A stretch of DNA of 64,000 nt from CADEED01 sp035502995 (GTDB taxonomy: Bacteria; Pseudomonadota; Gammaproteobacteria; Steroidobacterales; Steroidobacteraceae): assembly GCA_035502995.1 (NCBI GenBank), contig DATJTW010000082.1, positions 1-64,000 on the forward strand. The letters run 5' to 3'. Below, one piece after another: positions 25,483 to 32,809 of the stretch (the stretch's first letter is position 1; each line of letters opens with the position of its first letter). The translations under genes and the position numbers were made by a program. The notes under the pieces are model-generated. The model did no database searches and had not been told where the DNA came from. It saw only the letters and a list, made by a program, of their open reading frames with translations.

Positions 25483-26208
25483 TCAGTCGCGGCGATTGAA
25501 TTCGTACAACGCGATGTTCACGGACGATGCGACGTTCAACGACTCGATCGCGCCGGTGCCCGGGATCGTGAACGCGCGCGCGCCCAGCGCGTCCATGCGC
25601 TCCCGCGGCAATCCGCGCGCCTCGTTGCCGAACACGAAGCAGTCGGCCGCGCGGAACTCCGGCGACGTCAGCGGCGCGCCGCCGAGATCGAGCGCCGCGA
25701 GACGGCCATACCGCGAGGGCAGTGATTCGAGCGCCACGTCGCTCTCGAACGGCACGTGGAAGATCGCGCCCATGCTCGCGCGCACCACTTTCGCGTTGTG
25801 CACGTCGACGCTGTCCGGGCTCGCGAGGCAACGGAAATTCCCGAACCAGGCCAGCGTGCGCAGGATGGTGCCGAGGTTGCCCGGGTCCTGGATCTCGTGC
25901 AGCCAGATCGCGCACTCGCCGGCGCGCGGCGCGGCCGGCGCCAGCAGCGGCACGACCGCGGCGATGCCCTGCGGCGCGCGCGTCTCGCTGATCTGCGCCA
26001 TGTGCCGCGCGTTGATCACCTGCGTCGGCAGCGAGCTGCGCGGCCCCGCGTATTCGTGCGTCACGTACACCTCGCTGGCGCGCAGCCGCGCGTCGCGCGC
26101 CGCGGCCTTCTCCAGCTCCTGCACGAGGTGCTCGCCCTCGACGAGGAAGTGCCCGAGTTCCTCGCGGAATTTCTTCTGATGCAGCTTCCTGATGTCGTCG
26201 AATTTCAC
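25483..26208 (-). CDS. TrmH (SpoU) family RNA 2'-O-methyltransferase
   Basis: Encodes 241 residues. SpoU-type SPOUT enzymes methylate ribose 2'-OH in tRNA or rRNA using S-adenosylmethionine bound in a knot. All three family motifs are seen: IQDPGNLGTILRT, FVFGNEARGLP and IPGTGAIESLNVASSVNIALYE. The N-terminal substrate-binding part has KFREELGHFLVEGEHLVQE. The substrate cannot be told. The GTG start (26206-26208) overlaps the upstream oxidoreductase stop by four bases, so the two genes are coupled. Confidence 0.88.
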   Translation of the reverse strand: MKFDDIRKLHQKKFREELGHFLVEGEHLVQELEKAAARDARLRASEVYVTHEYAGPRSSLPTQVINARHMAQISETRAPQGIAAVVPLLAPAAPRAGECAIWLHEIQDPGNLGTILRTLAWFGNFRCLASPDSVDVHNAKVVRASMGAIFHVPFESDVALESLPSRYGRLAALDLGGAPLTSPEFRAADCFVFGNEARGLPRERMDALGARAFTIPGTGAIESLNVASSVNIALYEFNRRD

Positions 26209-27821
26209 GCCAGCTCCCGCGCCACCGCTTCCGCCACCTTGATGCCGTCCACGCCCGCGGACAGGATGCCGCCGGCATAACCCGCGCCTTCGCCGCAGGG
26301 ATACAGCCCGCGCACGTTGAGACTCTGCAAGGTGTCGGCATCGCGCGTGATGCGCGTCGGCGACGACGTGCGGCTCTCGGTGCCCGTCAGGATCGCGTCG
26401 TCGCGATCGAAGCCGGCGATCTGCCGGCCGAACACCGGCAGCGCTTCGCGGATCGCCTCGATCGCATAGGCCGGCAAGGCATTGGCGAGATCGCCGGGTT
26501 TCACGCCGGGCTGATACGACGGCTCGACCTCGCCGAACGACGTCGACGCCTGGTTGCGCAGAAAGTCGCCGACGCGTTGCCCCGGTGCGCAGTAGTCGCC
26601 GCCACCGAGCTCGAAGGCTGTCGATTCCAGCGCCTCCTGCAACGCGACGCCGGCCAGTGGGCCGCCGGGAAAATCCTGCGTGGGTTCGATGCCGACCACG
26701 ATGCCCGCATTGGCGTTGCGCTCGTTGCGCGAATACTGGCTCATGCCGTTCGTCACGACGCGGTTCGGCTCCGACGTCGCCGCGACCACCATGCCGCCCG
26801 GGCACATGCAGAAGCTGTACACCGAGCGACCATTGCCCGCGTGGTGCACGAGTTTGTAGTCGGCGGCACCGAGCTCGGGATGTCCCGCGAACTTGCCGAG
26901 CCGCGCGCGGTCGATCAGCGATTGCGGGTGCTCGATGCGGAAGCCGATCGCGAACGGCTTGGCTTCGAGGAACACGCCGCGCTTCTCGAGCATGCGCAAC
27001 GTGTCACGCGAGCTGTGACCCAGCGCGAGCACGACGTGGCGCGTGACGATGCGTTCGCCGCTCTCGAGTACCACGCCCTGCACCTGCCCGGCTTCGATGT
27101 CGAGATCCGTCACCTTGTGTTCGAAACGCACCTCGCCGCCGAGCTGTTCGATCTCCGCGCGCATCTTCTCGACGATGCCCGTGAGACGGAACGTGCCGAT
27201 ATGCGGCTTGCTGACGTACAGGATCTCGGCCGGCGCGCCGGCGCGGACGAACTCGTGCATCACCTTGCGGCCGTAGAACTTCGGGTCCTTGATCTGGCTG
27301 TACAACTTGCCGTCGGAGAAGAGACCCGCCCCGCCCTCGCCGAACTGCACGTTGGACACCGGGTCGAGCACCTTCCGGCGCCACAGGCCCCAGGTGTCCT
27401 GCGTGCGGCGGCGCACGTCGCGACCGCGCTCGAGGACGATCGGCTTGAAACCCATCTGCGCCAGCAGCAGTGCGGCGAACAAACCGCCCGGGCCGAAGCC
27501 GACGACGACGGGCCGATCCCCCGCCGTGGCCGGCGCGGCAGCGACGGGATGATAGGCAGTGTCCGGCGCCGGACCGATGTTCCGGTCGCCCGGCCGTCCG
27601 CCGGAGAACCGGCGCAACACGGCCGCTTCGTCCGCGACGCGCACATCGACGATGCAAACGAACAGGATGCCGGCGTTCTTCTTGCGGGCGTCGTAGCTGC
27701 GTTTGAACAGCGTCAGCTCGAGCAGGTCGGTGTCGCGGATCCTGAGCCGCTTCACGACGGCGTCGCGCAGGACCTCGGGCGTGTAGTCGAGCGGCAGCGG
27801 CAGCTCGGTGATGCGGATCAA
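26205..27821 (-). CDS. FAD-dependent dehydrogenase (COG2509-like)
   Basis: Encodes 538 residues. An N-terminal domain (ITELPLPLDYTPEVL...LFKRSYDARKK) typical of this uncharacterised group comes before a dinucleotide fold VVVGFGPGGLFAALLL (about 105-120). Later FAD contacts are LALGHSSRDTL, the cysteine pair in FCMCPGG and a final GEGAGYAGGI. Substrate is unknown; other members resemble geranylgeranyl-reductase-type flavoproteins. The TTG at 27819-27821 is preferred: AGGAAG is 6 bases upstream and the family N-terminus follows. Diverges from the rlmE-like gene across 48 bases. Confidence 0.85.
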   Translation of the reverse strand: MIRITELPLPLDYTPEVLRDAVVKRLRIRDTDLLELTLFKRSYDARKKNAGILFVCIVDVRVADEAAVLRRFSGGRPGDRNIGPAPDTAYHPVAAAPATAGDRPVVVGFGPGGLFAALLLAQMGFKPIVLERGRDVRRRTQDTWGLWRRKVLDPVSNVQFGEGGAGLFSDGKLYSQIKDPKFYGRKVMHEFVRAGAPAEILYVSKPHIGTFRLTGIVEKMRAEIEQLGGEVRFEHKVTDLDIEAGQVQGVVLESGERIVTRHVVLALGHSSRDTLRMLEKRGVFLEAKPFAIGFRIEHPQSLIDRARLGKFAGHPELGAADYKLVHHAGNGRSVYSFCMCPGGMVVAATSEPNRVVTNGMSQYSRNERNANAGIVVGIEPTQDFPGGPLAGVALQEALESTAFELGGGDYCAPGQRVGDFLRNQASTSFGEVEPSYQPGVKPGDLANALPAYAIEAIREALPVFGRQIAGFDRDDAILTGTESRTSSPTRITRDADTLQSLNVRGLYPCGEGAGYAGGILSAGVDGIKVAEAVARELA

Positions 27822-27853
27822 GATCGCTTCCTGGCCGGTGGCCCCGGCAAAGG

Positions 27854-27859
27854 TAGAAT
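27854..27859 (+). promoter_or_regulatory. -10 element of the rlmE-like gene
   Basis: TAGAAT lies 10 bases before the ATG at 27870, so the transcript would have almost no leader. No good -35 was seen (CTGGCC at the right spacing). Confidence 0.4.
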
Positions 27860-27869
27860 GCGCGCCATT

Positions 27870-28493
27870 ATGCCCCGGTCCAAGAGCAGCAACGAATGGC
27901 TGCGTCGCCACGTCAACGATCCCTACGTCAAGAAGGCGCAGCTCGAGGGTTACCGCTCGCGCTCCGCGTACAAGCTGATCGAGCTCAATGAAAAGGACCG
28001 GCTGATCAAGCCCAACATGTTCCTGCTGGACCTGGGTTCCGCGCCCGGCGGTTGGTCGCAGGTGGCGTCGAAGCTGATCGGCCGCAACGGGCGCGTGCTG
28101 GCCACGGACATCCTGCCGATGGAGCCGATCAAGAACGTCGACTTCGTGCAGGGGGATTTCACCGAGCAGGCCGTGGTCGACGAGCTGATGGCGAAGCTCG
28201 GCGGCGAGAAATTCGATCTGATCATCTCGGACATCGCGCCGAACATCACCGGCATCGATTCCGCGGACCAGGCGTCGTCGATGTATTTCCTCGAGCTCGC
28301 GCTCGACACGGTACGGAAGACGCTGAAGCGCGAGGCGAACTTCGTCGCGAAGATGTTCCAGGGCTCGGGGTCGGATGCCTATCTGAAAGAGCTGCGCACG
28401 TCGTTCGAGAAGGTGCTGACCCGCAAGCCGGGGGCGTCGCGCGCCGAGTCGCGCGAGGTGTTCATCGTGGCGAAGGGATTCAAGGGCGCTTAG
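27870..28493 (+). CDS. Second RlmE/FtsJ-type 23S rRNA 2'-O-methyltransferase
   Basis: Encodes 207 residues. RlmE methylates U2552 of 23S rRNA late in 50S assembly. Full FtsJ fold: the S-adenosylmethionine loop LDLGSAPGGWSQ and the K-D-K-E catalytic set as Lys in SAYKL, Asp in SDIAPN, Lys in AKMFQG and Glu in SREVFIVA. It is a second intact copy: the gene in the standard yhbY/ftsH place is at 51524-52156, and the two proteins are clearly diverged. The ATG at 27858 is also possible and adds four residues. Codon choice is GCG-rich like its neighbours. Confidence 0.9.
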   Translation: MPRSKSSNEWLRRHVNDPYVKKAQLEGYRSRSAYKLIELNEKDRLIKPNMFLLDLGSAPGGWSQVASKLIGRNGRVLATDILPMEPIKNVDFVQGDFTEQAVVDELMAKLGGEKFDLIISDIAPNITGIDSADQASSMYFLELALDTVRKTLKREANFVAKMFQGSGSDAYLKELRTSFEKVLTRKPGASRAESREVFIVAKGFKGA

Positions 28494-28511
28494 TCAATCC
28501 GCCGGTTTGGT

Positions 28512-29477
28512 TCACCGGGCCCCCTCCGCTGGCGACAGGTCGCGCGCGATGCGGAAGCCGCCATCGTTGCGCCGGCTGTCGGGCGGGACGCGGCCGCGCC
28601 GGGCGGAGCGGATCTCCGGCGGCGTGTCGTCCCACGAGCCACCACGCACGCGGCGCGATTCACAGCCCGGTTGCTCGAACGCAGTGCCGGTCGCCGGCAG
28701 CGACTCCTGCCAGCAGTCCGCCACGTATTCCCAGACGTTGCCGATCATGTCGTACAGGCCGAACACATTCGCGCGGTAGTGCGCGACGGGAGCCGTGTAC
28801 GGCACACCGTCTTCGCAGTGCGGGATACGCAAGGTCGGATCGCCCTTGGCGATCGCCTTCTCGATGAGATCGCGCACGGTGTCGTTCGCGTGCAGCAGCA
28901 CGGGATCGGCGACGTTCGCCTGTGCACAGGCTGCGTGTTCGTCGCTGCCCCAGGGGAAGCGCGTCGTGCTGCCGGCACGCGCGGCGTATTCCCATTCCGC
29001 TTCGCTCGGCAGCCGGTACGGCTTGCCGGTTTTCTTCGCCAGCCAGGCTGCGTAGTCGGCGGCGTCCTGCCAGGCGACGCAGGTCGCGGGGTGATCGTCG
29101 GTTTGTTCGAAGCCGGGATTGCGCCAAGACCCCGCCGGGTTCATGACCGACGTGTCCGGGTTACTGACGTCGATCGGGCTGAATCCGAACTGGTAGCAGC
29201 CGTGCTCCGGCGGCGGTCGATGCGTCGCCTTCACGAACGCCGCGTACTGCCGGCGCGTGACTTCGGTCGCGCCGATCGCGAAGGGTGCGACCACGACGCC
29301 GGCGCGCGGACCTTCGGACTTGAGCCGATCCGGCTCGTCGGGCGGCGAGCCCATGGTGAACGTGCCGCCGGGGACGGCGACCATCGACGGGCAACCGGCG
29401 CAGTCGCGAAAGGGCTCGCCTGCGAACGCGGCCGTCGCCATCAATGCGATCGTCCCGATGATTGTTGGAATCCGCAC
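28512..29477 (-). CDS. Exported SUMF1 (formylglycine-generating enzyme)-like protein
   Basis: Encodes 321 residues with a probable signal peptide (GTIALMATAAFA). The SUMF1 fold is evident: VPGGTFTMGSPPDE, the TEVTRRQYAAFV helix, PYRLPSEAEWEYAARAG, MIGNVWEYVADCW and RVRGGSW. The two active-site cysteines of true formylglycine-generating enzymes are absent after RVRGGSW, so sulfatase activation is unlikely. Other SUMF1 proteins bind ligands or act in pathways such as ergothioneine synthesis. Start: GTG at 29475-29477 with GGAGG upstream; the open frame before it looks noncoding. Confidence 0.82.
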   Translation of the reverse strand: MRIPTIIGTIALMATAAFAGEPFRDCAGCPSMVAVPGGTFTMGSPPDEPDRLKSEGPRAGVVVAPFAIGATEVTRRQYAAFVKATHRPPPEHGCYQFGFSPIDVSNPDTSVMNPAGSWRNPGFEQTDDHPATCVAWQDAADYAAWLAKKTGKPYRLPSEAEWEYAARAGSTTRFPWGSDEHAACAQANVADPVLLHANDTVRDLIEKAIAKGDPTLRIPHCEDGVPYTAPVAHYRANVFGLYDMIGNVWEYVADCWQESLPATGTAFEQPGCESRRVRGGSWDDTPPEIRSARRGRVPPDSRRNDGGFRIARDLSPAEGAR

Positions 29478-29653
29478 ATCGCCTCCGGAAACACCCTCAC
29501 GGACGTGAGGCAGCATCGCGCTCCCACGCGGCGCGCAGGTTAACACCCGAGTGGGTCCGTGTAGTTAGTACCGGATCCGGGACAACCAGGCGTCGTGCGG
29601 CGGGACGAAGGCCGGGCGCGCCAGCCGGAGGAGAATCGCCTCGATCGGACGAC

Positions 29654-30595
29654 TCAGGGCTCGGCGGAACGCGAATCCGCCGGACAGCGTGCGAGCCGCG
29701 TCATCGCCGCCCGCAACGTGGCGCGAGCGTCGGCGTTTTTCTGATGCGCGAGCTGCATCAGCGAGCGGCCACGTGCGGCTTCTTCCGCCAGCAGGTATCC
29801 GACGTAGTACCCGACACGCGGCGGCAGGCCCGACAACGGCGGACCGCTCGAGAACAACGCCGCGTAATCGGCCGCATCCGTCGACTCGAGCCGCGACGAC
29901 ACCGCGCAGATCGCCGCGCGCCGATTCGCGTCGACCTCGGCGCGCAGCGGCCGCGGGCTGGTCAGCAACAGCTCCGCGTCGCTCGCGCCCGGGTTCAGCC
30001 GCTGTGCGGCGAGCGTGGCCAGGCCTTCCGACCACAGCGCGCACCACATCTGCTCGCACTCGGCGAAGAACTGCGCGTGGTAGACGTGGAACAACTCGTG
30101 GTGGAAGAACGGCCGTTCGTTCGCGAAGTCGTGCAGTTGGGCGATGACGTCCGCGCCGAACATCAGCCGCGTGTGACCGGCGACCGGCCGCGTGCCGCCG
30201 TCGAACTCGCCGAGGCTGTGGACGAGGTAGATGGGCCCGATCGGGCGGACGTCGGGAAACGTGCGCGCGAAGCTTGCGTGCGCCGGGGCCAGTAGTTTGG
30301 TGAAGTCGGCGGTGGTGGCGGTGAAGCGGGCGCGGATCGCCGGGAACCTGTCGAACGAATCGCGGATCGCGGTGTCGTACTGCTCCGCCGTCATCCAGCC
30401 GACGCGCCGGGCGTTGAAGAATCCCGGCAGCAGGCCGTCGAAGCGCGACTTGAACGCGGCGACGCGTTCGGCCGGCGGCAGCGCCTGCGTCTCGTCCCAG
30501 AACGCGATGTATGGAGTAGCGAGGTCGACCAACTCGTACGGTTCGGCGTGCGCCGACGCACACAGCAGGCAGAGCAGGCCCGAGCCGAGCGCCAT
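29654..30595 (-). CDS. Putative exported zinc metalloprotease (gluzincin-like)
   Basis: Encodes 313 residues with a signal peptide ending near ASAHA. The motif HHELFHVYH (about 163-171) is an HExxH zinc site, and a glutamate follows in SEGLATL about 27 residues on, the gluzincin spacing. The family was not identified; it resembles DUF2268-type predicted proteases. The frame is open to 30652, but a terminator of the upstream gene sits there, so the ATG at 30593-30595, which starts a clean signal peptide, is preferred. No strong Shine-Dalgarno is seen. Confidence 0.65.
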   Translation of the reverse strand: MALGSGLLCLLCASAHAEPYELVDLATPYIAFWDETQALPPAERVAAFKSRFDGLLPGFFNARRVGWMTAEQYDTAIRDSFDRFPAIRARFTATTADFTKLLAPAHASFARTFPDVRPIGPIYLVHSLGEFDGGTRPVAGHTRLMFGADVIAQLHDFANERPFFHHELFHVYHAQFFAECEQMWCALWSEGLATLAAQRLNPGASDAELLLTSPRPLRAEVDANRRAAICAVSSRLESTDAADYAALFSSGPPLSGLPPRVGYYVGYLLAEEAARGRSLMQLAHQKNADARATLRAAMTRLARCPADSRSAEP

Positions 30596-30603
30596 CCGAA
30601 ACG

Positions 30604-30629
30604 AAAAACCCCGGCGCGTGGCCGGGGTT
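30604..30629 (-). terminator. Intrinsic terminator after the small lipoprotein gene
   Basis: Perfect 9-bp stem AACCCCGGC / GCCGGGGTT, five-base loop, then TTTTT on the minus strand. It is 31 bases past the lipoprotein stop and just ahead of the metalloprotease start. Confidence 0.8.
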
Positions 30630-30659
30630 CTGCGCATCGTCAGCGAGAACACGCGATGT

Positions 30660-30971
30660 TCACCCGATCGACGACGGGGTGCCGATGACGGCGGGCTGCA
30701 CGGCGTTGCGGTTCCGCTCGTAGTTCTCGACCTGCAGACGAAGCTGCTGTTCGGAGATGCACTGCGAATACGGCATGCTGCGCGTCGCGGGCTTCCGGCA
30801 GTAGATCGTCTGGCCCTGGTACTCGAACTTGTCGTAGTGCTTGGCGGTGAGCTGGAATTTCTTCTCGGCCAGCGTCATCGAGGTTTTCGACGCGGGCTGC
30901 GACGTGCAGGCGGCAATCGAGAGTGCGCCCGCGACGAGCAGGACAGAACGAAAAACGTGGACGGTCGCCAT
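30660..30971 (-). CDS. Small lipoprotein of unknown function
   Basis: Encodes 103 residues. A lipoprotein signal with lipobox IAAC (Cys22) is followed by a short mature part of about 80 residues with two more cysteines (IYCRKP and SQCIS), which could form a disulfide. No known domain was recognised. The ATG at 30969-30971 starts the signal; the open frame upstream is not needed. A terminator follows, so it is a single-gene unit. Confidence 0.68.
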   Translation of the reverse strand: MATVHVFRSVLLVAGALSIAACTSQPASKTSMTLAEKKFQLTAKHYDKFEYQGQTIYCRKPATRSMPYSQCISEQQLRLQVENYERNRNAVQPAVIGTPSSIG

Positions 30972-31138
30972 GACTTTCACCCTGAGAACGGCTGCGGGTG
31001 ACGCGAATGTACTCCGGCCCACGCGATTCTTGGATAGGGAGCGCCACAGGGCGGGCGAATACGACGGCCGGGGCGAGATCGTGATCCGGCCCCGCGCAGC
31101 TCATGGGGGGCCTAACCGGCTGACACTGCTGATTAAGT

Positions 31139-31215
31139 TGGTAGCGGGGGCAGGATTTGAACCTGCGACCTTCGGGTTATGAGCCCGACGAGCTGCCAGA
31201 CTGCTCCACCCCGCA
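31139..31215 (-). tRNA. Initiator tRNA-fMet (CAT)
   Basis: A 77-base cloverleaf with encoded CCA. Anticodon loop CTCATAA is flanked by GGG / CCC, the three G-C pairs that mark initiators. Positions 1 and 72 do not pair (T and T), which is the initiator trait, although C and A are usual. Its normal neighbour rimP is 10 kb away in this genome. Confidence 0.95.
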
Positions 31216-31345
31216 ACCGATCCCCTTCAGCGAAGGGGCGCGCATTCTCGGTGAAGAACACGCGCTTTGCAAACCCATTTCAGTCGGCGCTCAACCCGTT
31301 GATTGTCCGTCGCCACGGGGTCGAATCAGGCCCCCGCTACGACGC

Positions 31346-32809
31346 TCAGCCGATCACCCGCGCGCACAGCTGGATCAACGCATTCGGCGCCACGCCCAGC
31401 GCGAACACGGCCAGGCCGTTCAGCGCCAGCACCGCCCTCACCCCGAATCCGCTCGACGCACCCGCCGGCAGATCGCCCGGCGCGTCGAAGAACATGAGTT
31501 TGACGATGCGCAGGTAGTAGAACGCGCCGATCACCGACACCACGACGGCAGTGATGATCAGGTACAGGTGATCCGTCAGCCACAGCGCCTGCAGGATGTT
31601 GAACTTCGCCCAGAAGCCGATGAACGGCGGGATGCCGGCGGTCGAGAACATCAACGCCATCATCACGTACGCGAGCATGGGGTCGCGCTTCGACAGGCCC
31701 TTGAACTGGTCGAGATCCTCGACCTCGAAACCCGCGCGGCTCGCGAGCACCAGCACGCCGAACGAGCCCAGCGTCATCAGCACGTACGCGACCGTGTAGT
31801 ACAGCGCGGCCTCGTAGCCTTCCGCCGTGCCGGCGACGAAGCCGAGCAGGATGAAGCCGACGTTGCCGATCGCGGAGTACGCCAGCATGCGCTTGAGATT
31901 GCTCTGCGCGATCGCGACCACGTTGCCGAACACCATCGACAACACCGCGAGCGGCGCGAGCATGCTCTGCCACGCCTCGCCGACGCTGCCCATGCCATGC
32001 GCGAGCAGGCGGAACGCGAACGCAAACGACGCGATCTTCGGCACGGTGGACAGGAACAAAGTCACACCGGTGGGCGCGCCGTGATAGACGTCCGGCAGCC
32101 ACATGTGGAACGGCACGGCGCCGAACTTGAACGCGACCGCGACGACGAGGAACACGAGACCGAGGATCACGCCGAGGCTCGGCATGCCGCTCGCCTTCTC
32201 GGCGAGCACGTCGAGGTTCAGCGTGCCGTTCAATCCGTAGATCAGCGACATGCCGTACAACAACATGCCGGACGCGATGGCGCCGAGCACGAAGTACTTC
32301 ATCGCGGATTCGGCGGCGATGCCGGAATCGCGGTCGAACGCGACCATTGCATACAGCGACAGCGACATCAGCTCGATGCCGATGTACACGGTCAGCAGGC
32401 TGTTGGCCGAGATCAGCACGAAGATGCCGAGCAGCGCGGTCAGCGCCAGCACGTAGTACTCGCCGCGCATCATGCCGCGGCGCTCGAGGTACTCGCGCGA
32501 ATACAGCAGCGCGATGGCGATCGACGTGAACGCGAACAGCTTCAGCAGCACGGCCAGCGGATCCGCCACGTACGTCTCGCTGAACAGCAGCAGGCGGCCG
32601 GGGACGTTCGCGTAGTGCGCGGTCAGGAAGGCGCCGACCACGAGGATCACGAGCGTCAGCGTCGGCGTGAGCCGGCGGTTCTTGTCGCCGAAGAACACGT
32701 CGACCAGCAGCAGCAGGCAGATCGCGCCGGTGAGGTACATCTCCGGCAACGCCGGCAGCACGTCGGTCCAGGTCAGGTTGGGAATCGCGAGTTCGGGATT
32801 GGGGCTCAT
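31346..32809 (-). CDS. nuoN: NADH-quinone oxidoreductase subunit N
   Basis: Encodes 487 residues, an antiporter-like proton-pumping subunit with about 14 membrane helices. Lysine-bearing helices and the MSLSLYAMVAF, KYFVLGAIASGMLLYG and HMWLPDVYHGAPTG blocks are family landmarks. The start ATG (32807-32809, MSPNPELAIP) overlaps the nuoM stop by four bases. An open stretch upstream overlapping nuoM is ignored. Last gene of the operon. Confidence 0.96.
   Translation of the reverse strand: MSPNPELAIPNLTWTDVLPALPEMYLTGAICLLLLVDVFFGDKNRRLTPTLTLVILVVGAFLTAHYANVPGRLLLFSETYVADPLAVLLKLFAFTSIAIALLYSREYLERRGMMRGEYYVLALTALLGIFVLISANSLLTVYIGIELMSLSLYAMVAFDRDSGIAAESAMKYFVLGAIASGMLLYGMSLIYGLNGTLNLDVLAEKASGMPSLGVILGLVFLVVAVAFKFGAVPFHMWLPDVYHGAPTGVTLFLSTVPKIASFAFAFRLLAHGMGSVGEAWQSMLAPLAVLSMVFGNVVAIAQSNLKRMLAYSAIGNVGFILLGFVAGTAEGYEAALYYTVAYVLMTLGSFGVLVLASRAGFEVEDLDQFKGLSKRDPMLAYVMMALMFSTAGIPPFIGFWAKFNILQALWLTDHLYLIITAVVVSVIGAFYYLRIVKLMFFDAPGDLPAGASSGFGVRAVLALNGLAVFALGVAPNALIQLCARVIG

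Noticed and set aside
25456..25486. Inverted repeat over the TrmH-family stop codon as a terminator
   Set aside because: Nine-bp arms but a 13-base loop and no T tract.
29565..30563. Alternative 332-codon minus-strand frame overlapping the metalloprotease
   Set aside because: Arg/Pro-rich out-of-phase shadow; the frame ending at 29654 has a signal peptide and an HExxH motif.
31222..31238. Inverted repeat CCCCTTC / GAAGGGG between nuoN and tRNA-fMet as a nuo terminator
   Set aside because: A good 7-bp stem but no T tract on the minus strand; could equally be a tRNA processing feature.
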